The notes under the pieces: generated by a model
What the model was told of the DNA's origin: nothing
What the model saw: the letters and a program-made list of their open reading frames with translations, nothing else
Database searches by the model: none
Made by a program: the position numbers and the translations under genes
Assembly: GCA_942492445.1 (NCBI GenBank)
Contig: CALOEW010000068.1
Location: 1-64,000 of the forward strand
DNA: 64,000 bases
Direction of reading: 5' to 3'
Origin: NORP240 sp942492445
GTDB taxonomy: Bacteria > Pseudomonadota > Gammaproteobacteria > Pseudomonadales > Pseudohongiellaceae
Shown here: positions 27,411 through 35,932 of the stretch, in pieces
How positions within the stretch are numbered: position 1 is the stretch's first letter
Layout of the letters: each line of letters opens with the position of its first letter

Positions 27411-28211
27411 ATGTTGAAAGCACTGATCGTTGATGACGAGGAACTTGCTTGCAAGGGTTTGAAAATGCGGCTGGATGAAATAGACGAGGTCGAGGTCGTC
27501 GCCACCTGCAGGAATGGCAAGGAAGCGCTCGCCGCCATCGTTGAATTTGAACCGGACCTGGTATTTCTCGATATACAGATGCCGGGCATGAACGGCTTTG
27601 AGGTGGTTCGTGAAATTCAGGTGGACCTGATGCCTTTGGTTGTTTTCGTGACTGCCTATGACGAATATGCGGTAGACGCGTTCAAAATTCACGCCGTGGA
27701 TTATCTGCTGAAGCCGGTGGAGGACGAGCGGCTGCGGGAGGCCGTGGAGCGGGCGGTCAATGCCAAGGCGCAATTGAATGCCATGGATGAAAAACAACGC
27801 CTTCTGGAGATGATGGTAAGCATGACCGGAAAATCCGAAGCCGCGATTGGTGAGCTGCTGGAATCTGACGAGCCTGAATCGCCGCACCCGGACCGATTGG
27901 CCATCAAGGATGGATCAACAACCACCTTTGTGCCGGTCAAGGATATAGACTGGATCGATGCTGCCGGTGATTACATGTGTATCCATGTAAATGGTGAAAC
28001 TCATATCATGCGTACCACCATGAAGGAACTGGAGGCAAAACTCGATCCCGCTACTTTCCAGCGCGTGCATCGGTCCACTATCGTCAATTTACAGAGGGTG
28101 GAGAAAGTATCTTCTCACATAAACGGCGAGTATCACCTGATACTCAGTTGTGGTTCTTCGCTGAAAATGAGTCGTTCCTACAAAGACAAGGTAAAACACT
28201 TCTTCCAGTAA
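27411..28211 (+). CDS. LytTR-family response regulator
   Basis: A 266-residue regulator with an N-terminal receiver (VDDEELA acidic pair, phosphoacceptor Asp54 in FLDIQMPGMNGF, VTAYDEYAVDAF and DYLLKPV) and a C-terminal LytTR DNA-binding domain (about 165-266: VKDIDWIDAAGDYMCIHV, HIMRTTMKELEAKL, FQRVHRSTIVNL). Such proteins bind paired direct repeats in target promoters. It follows its kinase by one base. The target genes are unknown. The gene ends exactly where the convergent Lrp-family gene ends. Confidence 0.92.
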   Translation: MLKALIVDDEELACKGLKMRLDEIDEVEVVATCRNGKEALAAIVEFEPDLVFLDIQMPGMNGFEVVREIQVDLMPLVVFVTAYDEYAVDAFKIHAVDYLLKPVEDERLREAVERAVNAKAQLNAMDEKQRLLEMMVSMTGKSEAAIGELLESDEPESPHPDRLAIKDGSTTTFVPVKDIDWIDAAGDYMCIHVNGETHIMRTTMKELEAKLDPATFQRVHRSTIVNLQRVEKVSSHINGEYHLILSCGSSLKMSRSYKDKVKHFFQ

Positions 28212-28688
28212 CTATCCCTTCAGGTGGTTGAGCGGCAGTTCGGTGGAATGGATAACCTGGCGCATTATGAAGCTGGAATGAACGTCGGACACGCCTTTTA
28301 TACGAGTAATCCTGTTAAGCAGGAATTCCTGATAATACTCCATGTCAGGTACGATTACTTTCAGCAGGTAGTCCGCCGACTGACCAGTGATAAGTGAGCA
28401 TTCCACCACCTCTGGACAATTGGCTACCTGACGTTCGAATTCTTCAAAACGATCAGGAGTATGCCGGTCCATTGCGATCTGAATCAGGGCGATCAGTTTG
28501 AGCCCGAGCCGGGAGGGATTCAATAGAGTCACAGTTCGTTCAATTATACCGCTTTCTTCAAGTTGCCTGACTCGCCTGGCACAGGGGGAAGGCGAAAGGC
28601 CGATCTTCTCCGCCAGTTCCAGGTTGGTTATGCTTCCGTTTCGCTGCATTTCCCGCAGAATTTTCAAGTCGATTTTGTCCAGTTTCAT
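28212..28688 (-). CDS. Lrp/AsnC-family transcriptional regulator
   Basis: A 158-residue one-component regulator: N-terminal helix-turn-helix (LDKIDLKILREMQRNG, LAEKIGLSPSPCARRVRQLEESG) and a C-terminal RAM ligand-binding domain (CSLITGQSADYLLKVIVPDMEYYQEF). Family members respond to amino acids and form octamers. It is divergent from leuA across an AT-rich gap with inverted repeats, so control of leucine synthesis is plausible but unproven. It is convergent with, and directly abuts, the LytTR regulator gene. Confidence 0.92.
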   Translation of the reverse strand: MKLDKIDLKILREMQRNGSITNLELAEKIGLSPSPCARRVRQLEESGIIERTVTLLNPSRLGLKLIALIQIAMDRHTPDRFEEFERQVANCPEVVECSLITGQSADYLLKVIVPDMEYYQEFLLNRITRIKGVSDVHSSFIMRQVIHSTELPLNHLKG

Positions 28689-28738
28689 TCTGTTACTGCT
28701 CCGGATTATCGAGGTTGGGAATTGATGTGGAGGCTAAA

Positions 28739-28758
28739 GGAATCTCTGATTAAGGCCC
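28739..28758 (+). repeat. Solo left end of the GGAACC repeat family
   Basis: GGAATCTCTGATTAAGGCCC is one substitution away from the family end over its first 15 bases and reaches the GCC junction seen in the 30.9 kb hairpin copy. It lies between the Lrp-family gene and leuA. Confidence 0.5.
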
Positions 28759-28781
28759 TTAGTTCTCATCCAGAATGGACA

Positions 28782-28886
28782 TTATCACTAATAAAATAAA
28801 AAAAGATAGATATATATGTTATTACAATTGGATTTTAGTGATAACTATGCGTAGAAAAACCCCTTGTGTTTGGTTAACATAACCAA
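28782..28886. promoter_or_regulatory. AT-rich regulatory region between the Lrp-family gene and leuA
   Basis: Contains two inverted repeats: TTATCACTA at 28782-28790 facing TAGTGATAA at 28836-28844, and TTGGTTA-ACA-TAACCAA at 28870-28886. The surrounding bases are far more AT-rich than the rest of the window. This fits operator sites and promoter DNA for one or both divergent genes. Binding by the neighbouring Lrp-type regulator is inference. Confidence 0.5.
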
Positions 28887-28991
28887 CAATAAGGCTTCTG
28901 AAGTCGGCCGGACAGGTTCTGTAAGCAGGGGTATGGCTGGCAACGACGCGGTCGCCACGAAATGAACTGTCTGATAAACGGGAATACAATC

Positions 28992-30662
28992 ATGTTCGAT
29001 CACACCAAATACAAGCCATTTCAGCCGATCAGGCTACAGGACCGGACCTGGCCTGACAACGTGATTGAGAAGGCGCCTGCCTGGTGCAGTGTGGATCTGC
29101 GAGACGGGAATCAGGCTCTTATCGAGCCCATGTCGGTGGCGCAGAAGAAAAATTTGTTTAACCTACTGGTCGAGGTTGGCTTCAAGGAAATAGAGGTCGG
29201 TTTTCCTGCGGCTTCTCAGCCGGACTTCGATTTCGTGCGCTGTCTCATAGACGAAAATCTGATTCCTGACGACGTGACGATTCAGGTTCTTACCCAGGCT
29301 CGCAAGGAGTTGATAGAGAGAACATACCAGGCGCTCAAGGGAGCCGGGCGGGCTATTGTGCACGTCTATAATTCCACCTCGACGGTCCAACGGGAAAAGG
29401 TTTTCAAGACCGACAGGACGGGCATAACAGAAATCGCTGTCAATGGAGCTCGAGTGGTAAGGCGATGCGCGGAGCAGGCTCCTGAAACGGAATGGAAGTT
29501 CCAGTATTCGCCGGAAAGCTTTACCGGAACGGAGATGGATTTTGCCGTTGACGTGTGTAATGCCGTGCTTGACGTGTGGAATCCCAGCCCGGAAAGACCG
29601 GCGATTATCAACCTGCCGGCCACAGTGGAGATGGCGACGCCCAATGTATATGCCGACCAGATTGAGTGGTTTTGTCGCCACATTAGCAACAGGGATGGGG
29701 TGATTGTCAGTCTGCATACCCATAACGATCGCGGTTGTGCGGTGGCGGCGGCTGAGCTGGCGGTCATGGCCGGTGCCCAGCGGGTTGAGGGAACCCTGCT
29801 CGGCAATGGAGAGCGTACCGGGAACATGGATATTGTGGTCATGGCCATGAATTTGTACAGCCAGGGCATCGACCCGATGCTGGACCTGCATGATATGGAT
29901 CGCATCGTGTCAGTGGTACGCGAGTGTACTCAAATAGACGTACATCCCCGGCAGCCTTATTCCGGTGATCTGGTCTTCACTGCGTTCTCGGGCAGTCACC
30001 AGGATGCCATCAAAAAATGCCTGGACTTATACAATCAAGGGGAGACCTGGGAAGTCGCTTATCTGCCAATCGATCCCCGTGATCTGGGCCGGACCTATCA
30101 AGATGTAATCCGGGTGAACAGCCAGTCGGGCAAGGGCGGTGTGGCTTATGTGCTGGCCAACAAGTTCGGCTTCGAGCTGCCACGCTGGCTGCAGATTGAA
30201 TTCAGTCGTGTGGTTCAGAAAGAGGCGGAAGACACCGGGCAGGAAATTGCCCCTGATAAGATCTGGCAACTATTCAATGCCCACTACCTTAATAATCCCA
30301 AGGTAATCAGCCTGGAAAATTTCAGTATCGAAAAGAGCGAGGGAAGAGAAACTTTTACCGCCAGTATCGATTACTACGGAAAGGAGATTGCCATATGCGG
30401 GGAGGGCGACGGGGTTCTCGATGCCTTCATCGAAGCATTGAAATCCTCCATCAACCTCGATTTCGAAGTGCTCGATTACGGGGAGCACGCCCTGGGGCAG
30501 GGGGCAGGTGCGGAAGCGGTCACCTATATTCAGCTAAAGTGCGATGGCAAGCGCTTCACAGGCGTTGCTATCAGCAAGGACATCATCGCATCATCCCTGA
30601 ATGCGCTGATGAGTGCTGCCAGTGAATTGCTTGCCAGCCGTAATCGAAAGGCAGCAGCCTGA
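28992..30662 (+). CDS. leuA: 2-isopropylmalate synthase (LeuA, type found in Pseudomonas)
   Basis: First committed enzyme of leucine synthesis: acetyl-CoA plus 2-oxoisovalerate gives 2-isopropylmalate. The protein (556 residues from the ATG at 28992, MFDHTKYKPFQPIRL) has RTWPDNVIEKAPAWCSVDLRDGNQAL, HTHNDRGCAVAAAELAVMAG and EGTLLGNGERTGNMDIV, plus a C-terminal regulatory domain (about 430-550). An in-frame ATG at 28962 would add ten residues without a better ribosome binding site. It is a single-gene unit behind an AT-rich control region. It is distinct in sequence from the synthase homologue at 16.5 kb. Confidence 0.95.
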   Translation: MFDHTKYKPFQPIRLQDRTWPDNVIEKAPAWCSVDLRDGNQALIEPMSVAQKKNLFNLLVEVGFKEIEVGFPAASQPDFDFVRCLIDENLIPDDVTIQVLTQARKELIERTYQALKGAGRAIVHVYNSTSTVQREKVFKTDRTGITEIAVNGARVVRRCAEQAPETEWKFQYSPESFTGTEMDFAVDVCNAVLDVWNPSPERPAIINLPATVEMATPNVYADQIEWFCRHISNRDGVIVSLHTHNDRGCAVAAAELAVMAGAQRVEGTLLGNGERTGNMDIVVMAMNLYSQGIDPMLDLHDMDRIVSVVRECTQIDVHPRQPYSGDLVFTAFSGSHQDAIKKCLDLYNQGETWEVAYLPIDPRDLGRTYQDVIRVNSQSGKGGVAYVLANKFGFELPRWLQIEFSRVVQKEAEDTGQEIAPDKIWQLFNAHYLNNPKVISLENFSIEKSEGRETFTASIDYYGKEIAICGEGDGVLDAFIEALKSSINLDFEVLDYGEHALGQGAGAEAVTYIQLKCDGKRFTGVAISKDIIASSLNALMSAASELLASRNRKAAA

Positions 30663-30921
30663 CACTGGCCGGATCTGCTCGAACATCCAGGCAGAATCGG
30701 TCGGACCGGCGGCATCCTCCAGCTCAAAAGGCGGGAAGGTTGGCCGTCGGCCCGGCCCTGCGATCGTCGACACTTGCGGATCCGCCGAGTCCCGGGACCA
30801 TCAAGCCGCAATACCCGGACGCTCCCGGGGCCGGTTAACCCAGCTGTCGGTTTTTCCGGGGCCAGACGGGGCCTTTCACGCCGTCAAACTATTTCAGTTA
30901 CGATTGCGACTATTTAGTTAT
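30663..30921. other. Intergenic region leuA to hairpin repeat
   Basis: About 260 bases with no convincing gene; the small open frames on both strands show no known motif. Its 3' part becomes AT-rich just before the palindromic repeat. Confidence 0.35.
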
Positions 30922-30965
30922 GGAACCTCTGATTAAGGCTCTGGTTAATGTTAATCAGAGGTTCC
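30922..30965 (+). repeat. Short palindromic form of the GGAACC repeat family
   Basis: 44 bases: GGAACCTCTGATTAA and its exact inverse TTAATCAGAGGTTCC separated by 14 bases. Flanks are TTAT and TTAA. The transcript would fold into a hairpin. It lies 48 bases before the ECF sigma gene. Confidence 0.8.
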
Positions 30966-31013
30966 TTAAAGCGGGCAGTTCCTGCAAATACCGGAGCAGC
31001 CCTGTAGAACAAG

Positions 31014-31595
31014 ATGATCCATAGCGACGATGATGAGGTTCTGATAAAGGCGGCAATTGCCGGGTCGGCGGCTGCCTGGGAAAAGCTGGTAAAGCGATAC
31101 GAGTCAAGGATCTACAACTACGCGTTACGCATGACTGGCAACACTTCCGATGCTCTGGATCTTCTTCAGGAAGTTTTTCTCGGCGTTTATCGCAATTTGC
31201 ATCGGTTTCGCGGCGACGCCCGGTTCAGCAGCTGGATTTTCAGAATTGCACACAACAAGGCTGTGGACATGAATCGCAGGAACATGTTACTGCGGGGGCA
31301 GGGCTTTGGCAGCCAGGAGGACGAACTCAATCCGCTGCTGCAGGTGCCGGCAGACATTGCCGAGGAGCCGGAGTGGCGGCTGGCTGAGGCTCAGCGTAAT
31401 GAACATGTTCAGCTATTGTTGCAGCAGTTGCCGCTGCCCCAGCGCCTGGTGGTGGAGATGAAGATTTTCCAGTCTCTCACCTTCGAAGAAATCGCCCGGG
31501 TGCAGGAGGTTTCAGAGAATACCGCCAAAACCCGTTTCTACACTGCCCTTCGTAAGCTCAAGTCAATCATGGAGGAATCCCATGTCCTGTCCTAG
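31014..31595 (+). CDS. ECF RNA polymerase sigma factor (RpoE-like)
   Basis: A 193-residue group 4 sigma factor. Region 2 reads WEKLVKRYESRIYNYALRMTGN, LDLLQEVFLGVYRNLHRF and FSSWIFRIAHNKAVDMNRR; region 4 is LPLPQRLVVEMKIFQSLTFEEIARVQEVSENTAKTRFYTALRKL. It overlaps the following zinc-finger anti-sigma gene by 14 bases, so the two should be made in a set ratio. It presumably directs an envelope- or redox-related response; the regulon cannot be told from here. Confidence 0.93.
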   Translation: MIHSDDDEVLIKAAIAGSAAAWEKLVKRYESRIYNYALRMTGNTSDALDLLQEVFLGVYRNLHRFRGDARFSSWIFRIAHNKAVDMNRRNMLLRGQGFGSQEDELNPLLQVPADIAEEPEWRLAEAQRNEHVQLLLQQLPLPQRLVVEMKIFQSLTFEEIARVQEVSENTAKTRFYTALRKLKSIMEESHVLS

Positions 31596-32265
31596 AACAC
31601 CACATCTGCTCAGTGAATACTTTGATGAGACACAGTCACCGCTGGCCCGGCAGGAGATGGAGCGGCATCTGAAAAAGTGTCAGGCCTGCAGCGACGAACT
31701 GACCAGCCTGCTACTCGCCAAGAGTTCGCTGGAACGCTGGCAGACGCAACGGGTTCCACGCTGGGACCGAACCGTACCGCTGTTCAAGGCGGAACACCGG
31801 CGTGAGGGGTTACAGCGCCGTAACTGGATTACACAGTGGTTTCCGACCGCGGCAAGTCTGGCCATGCTGGTGCTGGTGCTTTTCAACGTGGAGTTCTACC
31901 GTGACGAGAATGGCTTCCGCTTAGTATTCGGTGCTTCGGCAACCGCCAACAGTCAGGCACAACTGGAGCGCTTCAGAACCGAGCAGCGGCAGCAGCAGGA
32001 ACAACTCATGAGTCAGTATCTGGCCAGGCTGGACGAACGCCAGGAAAACAATAATCTCAGACTAATGCAGGTGGTGCTGGACGAGGCTCGACAGATAAGT
32101 GCGGAAAATTTTGAGCAGATTTACACTTATTTCGAACAGCAGCGGCAACTGGATATGGAGACAGTCCAGGTCAGTTACCAGCAGTTGCTGGATCGTGATT
32201 TTGAAACCCTGAGAACAATGCAGCAATTGGCTGGCGTCATGCAGTTCCCCGGACAAGTTCGCTAG
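31582..32265 (+). CDS. Membrane-anchored zinc-finger anti-sigma factor
   Basis: A 227-residue partner of the upstream sigma factor. The N-terminal anti-sigma domain has the zinc motif HLKKCQAC (HxxxCxxC). One membrane helix follows (about residues 89-108, AASLAMLVLVLFNVEF), then a long predicted coiled coil rich in Gln and Glu (about 125-220), presumably periplasmic. Release of the sigma factor would follow a signal sensed by this part or by the next gene product. Roles are inferred from domain order and operon. Confidence 0.85.
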   Translation: MSCPRTPHLLSEYFDETQSPLARQEMERHLKKCQACSDELTSLLLAKSSLERWQTQRVPRWDRTVPLFKAEHRREGLQRRNWITQWFPTAASLAMLVLVLFNVEFYRDENGFRLVFGASATANSQAQLERFRTEQRQQQEQLMSQYLARLDERQENNNLRLMQVVLDEARQISAENFEQIYTYFEQQRQLDMETVQVSYQQLLDRDFETLRTMQQLAGVMQFPGQVR

Positions 32266-32278
32266 CAGGAGAGCCTCG

Positions 32279-33289
32279 ATGGTCATGCGCCTTATAACAA
32301 GCACTCTGGTTGCCGGATTCCTGTCGCCTCTGTTCCCGGCGGCAGCCCAGACCCTGGATCTGGCAACTTTGAAGGAGGAAATAGCACTTCTGTCCGGTGT
32401 TTTTCAGGAAGGGCTGGGCCTGGGCAACAGTTCGAGTTTTCTTGGTTTCGGCAACGGCCGCATCGAAAGCCTCTATCTCAGCGGGCAGGGAGTGGTGATG
32501 GAGATCCGGACCCCATTGGCGAATCAGCGCAGTCGCTTAAGCCTCAGCGCACTCGCATCGTCGTTACGTAATGTGGCTGGCCGGGAAAATCCATTGGCAC
32601 CGACTGCCCCCCGACAGGAACAGGCTGATCGAAGCGAGCGCGTTCTACCGCGGCCCGAGGAGTCGGTCGCAACCGAATTTCAGGAAACGGTCACGGAAAG
32701 CCGCTCCAGTGACTATCAGGCAGATATCTACGGTGAGATCAGCCGGGCCAGCCGATTGGCCCGGATGTTGAGGGATATGGGCGCCATGGAGCCGAATACG
32801 CTGGTGGCGACCGAGCAGTCGCTGGCGGCTCTGCGCCGCGAGTCTGAAATCAATCTGCAGCAATTGCGTCAACTGGAGGTCGAGGCGGGAACGCAACAGC
32901 TGGAGACGACAACCTCTTCTTCCCGGTCGCGATTACGAGAGTTGCATGACACGCTGGCATCGATCAGCAATCGAGCCATGCAACAGGCGTCGGAACTGGA
33001 TGACCGTATCGAGGCAGCCAGGGAAGAACAACGGCAGCGCTGGATGCAGGACGTCGCAGCGCTGGAGTCTGATCTTTTCGATCTGTTGTGTGAATTCGGT
33101 GTGACGCTGGAGTCGCTGCCGGCCGGCGAACACGTGTCGATCATTCTCGTTGGTCTGGGAAGCGGAAGTGAGGGGGTCAGGCACGGTGACCTGATTCACG
33201 TGGTATCGCGAAACGATCTGGTTGCCTGCCAGGCCGGGGATCTCGATGTGGACACCCTGCAGCAGCGGACGGTGAGTTACGATTACTGA
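32279..33289 (+). CDS. Exported coiled-coil protein of the ECF operon
   Basis: A 336-residue protein with a signal peptide (hydrophobic TLVAGFLSPLFPAAAQ, cleavage near residue 24). The middle (about 170-270) is a strong coiled coil rich in Glu, Arg and Gln; the C-terminal part (LFDLLCEFGVTLESLPAGEHVSIILVGLG) looks like a compact alpha/beta domain. I do not recognise a named family. The ATG has a good AGGAGAG site and lies 13 bases after the anti-sigma gene, so a sensor or target role in the same periplasmic response is likely. Confidence 0.65.
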   Translation: MVMRLITSTLVAGFLSPLFPAAAQTLDLATLKEEIALLSGVFQEGLGLGNSSSFLGFGNGRIESLYLSGQGVVMEIRTPLANQRSRLSLSALASSLRNVAGRENPLAPTAPRQEQADRSERVLPRPEESVATEFQETVTESRSSDYQADIYGEISRASRLARMLRDMGAMEPNTLVATEQSLAALRRESEINLQQLRQLEVEAGTQQLETTTSSSRSRLRELHDTLASISNRAMQQASELDDRIEAAREEQRQRWMQDVAALESDLFDLLCEFGVTLESLPAGEHVSIILVGLGSGSEGVRHGDLIHVVSRNDLVACQAGDLDVDTLQQRTVSYDY

Positions 33290-33521
33290 CCCCTGGCACG
33301 ACGGGTCATTGTTGCGCCATGGCAATGGGTTTTGACTATCCTGGCTCACGACCATTTCTTCCTCATTTCCGTTGCGGGCCGTTGAGTACTCCTGAGCTGA
33401 GTGATAAACCTGTGCAAGGCGGGGATTGCCGGTTGATCAATAATTGCTGGGATCGGTAAAAATGCCTTCTTACACTTTGTTTCGGGCAGGGGATTCCTAT
33501 AAAATGCCCGCAGGTAGCTAA
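33290..33521. other. Intergenic region downstream of the ECF operon
   Basis: About 230 bases between the secreted-protein gene and the full-length repeat. No gene or clear terminator was seen; TTGACTATCCTGG near 33330 is a possible -35-like hexamer without a matching -10. Confidence 0.3.
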
Positions 33522-33784
33522 GGAACCTCTGATTAAGTCCCACAACGCTCTGGCCTTCAGGCAAGTCTGCTGGCGAGGCGCATTGCCGCCGGCATGCGTC
33601 GGCCTGTCAAGGCAGTGCAACGAAGCCAGCGGGGTTGCCTGAAGGCCCCTTCGGGCGGGGCCTGTCGGGCGTCGCTGCTTCGTTGCCGTGCTTGGCAAGG
33701 GAGTGACCATTCCCGGCGCACGGCGCCTTACAGCAACACCCGACAGACTCCCGCAGAGCATTGTGGGACTTAATCAGAGGTTCC
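33522..33784 (+). repeat. Full-length GGAACC MITE-like element with CTAA duplication
   Basis: 263 bases from GGAACCTCTGATTAAGTCC to its near-perfect inverse, with CTAA on both sides (33518-33521 and 33785-33788), a clean 4-base target duplication. The ends pair for about 30 bases (CCCACAACGCTCTG with CAGAGCATTGTGGG). An inner segment framed by CTTCAGGCAA and TTGCCTGAAG is absent from the 55.5 kb copy, suggesting a nested insertion or hairpin module. Confidence 0.88.
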
Positions 33785-33841
33785 CTAACAGCGGATATCT
33801 GAATAATAAGAATGCCAAGCGGCGGAAGTCAGGAGATCAGA

Positions 33842-34228
33842 ATGGATTGCCCGAAATGTAATTCGAACATGAAAGAGGTGAGGATCGACACCTTGCACGG
33901 CCCGGTAGTCATCGATCAGTGTTCAGGCTGCAAAGGGCTGTGGTTTGACAACGGTGAAGCCGAAAAGTTGAAGAAAGACTGGATGGCGGATTTTATAGAC
34001 AGTGGTGATCCTGAACAGGGGAAATCATACAATAAGGTTCGTGATATCGACTGTCCGCGGTGCGCCAAGCCAATGGTCAAAATCAATGACAAGAAACAGA
34101 AGCACCTCGAATACGAAGTGTGCGAAGAGCACGGCATGTTCATGGATGCTGGCGAGTTTACCGACTACAAGCACGAAACTCTGCTCGACGTATTCCGGGA
34201 TCTGATAGCCCGCCTGCGACGAAATTAA
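33842..34228 (+). CDS. Zinc-ribbon protein (zf-TFIIB type)
   Basis: A 128-residue soluble protein with a first zinc ribbon DCPKCNSNMKE...DQCSGCKGLWFDNGE, the hallmark of the zf-TFIIB family, and a second partly degenerate one (DCPRCAKPM, VCEEHGMFMDAGEF). Function is unknown in the family. The ATG at 33842 has AGGAGATCAG just upstream and is preferred over an upstream in-frame start. It is a single gene directly behind the full-length repeat. Confidence 0.82.
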   Translation: MDCPKCNSNMKEVRIDTLHGPVVIDQCSGCKGLWFDNGEAEKLKKDWMADFIDSGDPEQGKSYNKVRDIDCPRCAKPMVKINDKKQKHLEYEVCEEHGMFMDAGEFTDYKHETLLDVFRDLIARLRRN

Positions 34229-34250
34229 GGTTCCTCTCACTGCCCGTCGA

Positions 34251-35087
34251 TCAGGAATAGTGCCATCCATGATGTGACCAGATGGCATTTTTCCTGACTG
34301 ACTCCGGGAACTGACGCAATCTGCCGATATCCATCCAGGTGGCTTCACTAGAGTGGAAGTCGGACCCGGCGGTTACCCAAAGCTTATGAACCAGGCTCAG
34401 GCCTGCCAGTTTATCAACTGTATCCGGGGTCATACTGGAGCAGCAGATTTCCATAGCCTCGCCTCCAGAGGCACGAAAATCCGTCAGCAGCCGATTCAGT
34501 CCATTGCCGTTCAGGGGATATCGATGGGGGTGAGCAATAACGGCAATTCCTCCAGCGCGCCGGACGGCAGCTACAGCCTCAGTCAGGGAGCACCAGTCAC
34601 CACGGACATGGAAACGGCCATTCCGGGCAAGAGAGCGAAACGCTTTTTTGGCTGTAGTCCCGGTTCGACTGTGGAGAAATCGCGCCACATGAGCTCTGCC
34701 CGGTGACACGCAGGGTAGTTCCCGAATGAACTCTCCAAGCCCGGTTATGCCGGCTTTGGTCAATTTGGATTCGATCAATTCCAGACGCTCGCAGCGCCGC
34801 TGTTGTTGTTGTTCCAGAAGCTGAATCAGCAGCCTGTCCTCAGGATCGAAGCAAAGTCCAAGCACGTGTATTTCCTGATTCTCCCAGCTGGTTGAGATTT
34901 CTACTCCCGGAATCAGTGACAGCCGCCCGTCGCGGTGATCAAATGCTGCCTGCAGGTAACCCTCCAGGCAGTCATGATCTGTCAATGCCAGGTGTGTCAC
35001 CCCGTTCGCAATAGCGCGCTCTACAACATAGCCCGGTGAATGGGCCCCATCGGAAAAGTGGCTGTGGGTGTGCAGGTCTGCTTTCAT
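34251..35087 (-). CDS. PHP-domain phosphoesterase (YciV/TrpH, RNase AM-like)
   Basis: A 278-residue metal-dependent phosphoesterase. The four PHP motifs are visible: DLHTHSHFSDG at the N-terminus, LTDHDCLEGY, PGVEIST, and IAVIAHPHRYPL; GSDFHSS lies near the C-terminus. E. coli YciV homologues mature 5' ends of rRNA and hydrolyse nucleoside 3',5'-bisphosphates. The start MKADLHTHSHF at 35087 fits the family; an in-frame start 29 codons upstream is possible. The 3' end is convergent with the zinc-ribbon gene. Confidence 0.88.
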   Translation of the reverse strand: MKADLHTHSHFSDGAHSPGYVVERAIANGVTHLALTDHDCLEGYLQAAFDHRDGRLSLIPGVEISTSWENQEIHVLGLCFDPEDRLLIQLLEQQQQRRCERLELIESKLTKAGITGLGEFIRELPCVSPGRAHVARFLHSRTGTTAKKAFRSLARNGRFHVRGDWCSLTEAVAAVRRAGGIAVIAHPHRYPLNGNGLNRLLTDFRASGGEAMEICCSSMTPDTVDKLAGLSLVHKLWVTAGSDFHSSEATWMDIGRLRQFPESVRKNAIWSHHGWHYS

Positions 35088-35269
35088 CGTTATGGGATCG
35101 CTGGACTCCTGGCAGAAGGCTATGAGCACTGTAGTCGCTAACAAATTGCTGAGGAAGTGTGCATATAGTAGCATTCAAGCGTGCTGTGCTATAGTCCCGG
35201 CCCTGGTCAGTCTGAGCACGGACCGGCCAGGCAGGTGGGATCTGTCAGGGAGCACAGTCCCGGGCGACA

Positions 35270-35842
35270 ATGAGTAAGTTCAAAGTGATGAATCCCACGC
35301 CGCAGGACGAATCTTCGTCAGATCAGATATCACAGAGCCACGTATTGAGGGATGCCTGCTGTTGCGGTATCGACCAGTGCCTGGAGCTGATCGAAACTCT
35401 GCCGCCGGCCGTTTACCTGCAATCAGGCCCCGCCAACTCCTCCATCGGAGTTCACGTGCGCCATATTATAGAACGGATACTCTGTGTGCTCGACGGGCTG
35501 GAATCCGGGCATGTGGACTACGACAGACGCGCCCGGGATCGTGAGCTGGAACACTGTCCCGATAGCGCCATCCGAGTATTGCAGAGTCTTCGGCTGCGAT
35601 TGGAATCTCTTCCGGAAAGCATGGATCTGCCGCTGCAGGTGGTTGAATCGGTCCATCAGCAGCGCGAGGCGGTAACCGTGGCAAGTTCGCTGAATCGGGA
35701 AATGATGAGTCTGGTTTCCCATACGATCCATCACCTGGCGCTGGTTGCACTGCTGGCGCGCTCACTGGGGATAGCGCTGGATGCGGATGTAGGCAAAGCG
35801 CCTTCCACGCTCATCTTTGAACGAGAAGCCCGCGGTTGTTAA
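35270..35842 (+). CDS. DinB-like (four-helix metal-binding) protein
   Basis: A 190-residue protein predicted to be mostly helical. SIGVHVRHIIERILCVLDGLE and SLVSHTIHHLALVALLARSLGI place histidines as in DinB/YfiT-like four-helix proteins, which bind a metal with three His. Their functions vary (thiol transferases, damage-inducible proteins) and cannot be assigned here. It lies between the PHP gene and iscR, with no link to the isc operon beyond position. Confidence 0.6.
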   Translation: MSKFKVMNPTPQDESSSDQISQSHVLRDACCCGIDQCLELIETLPPAVYLQSGPANSSIGVHVRHIIERILCVLDGLESGHVDYDRRARDRELEHCPDSAIRVLQSLRLRLESLPESMDLPLQVVESVHQQREAVTVASSLNREMMSLVSHTIHHLALVALLARSLGIALDADVGKAPSTLIFEREARGC

Positions 35843-35932
35843 CCTAGCAGCCTGCTAGGGAAATGGGAAGCGGATCGATATCGTGGCGGGCAGGTGCCCC
35901 AGGAAGTGGGGCCTGCTTCCCCGGGGGCGGCA

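Noticed and set aside
28847..28882. Short ORF MRRKTPCVWLT upstream of leuA as a leader peptide
   Set aside because: Only one leucine codon and no terminator/antiterminator pair; not a credible leucine attenuator.
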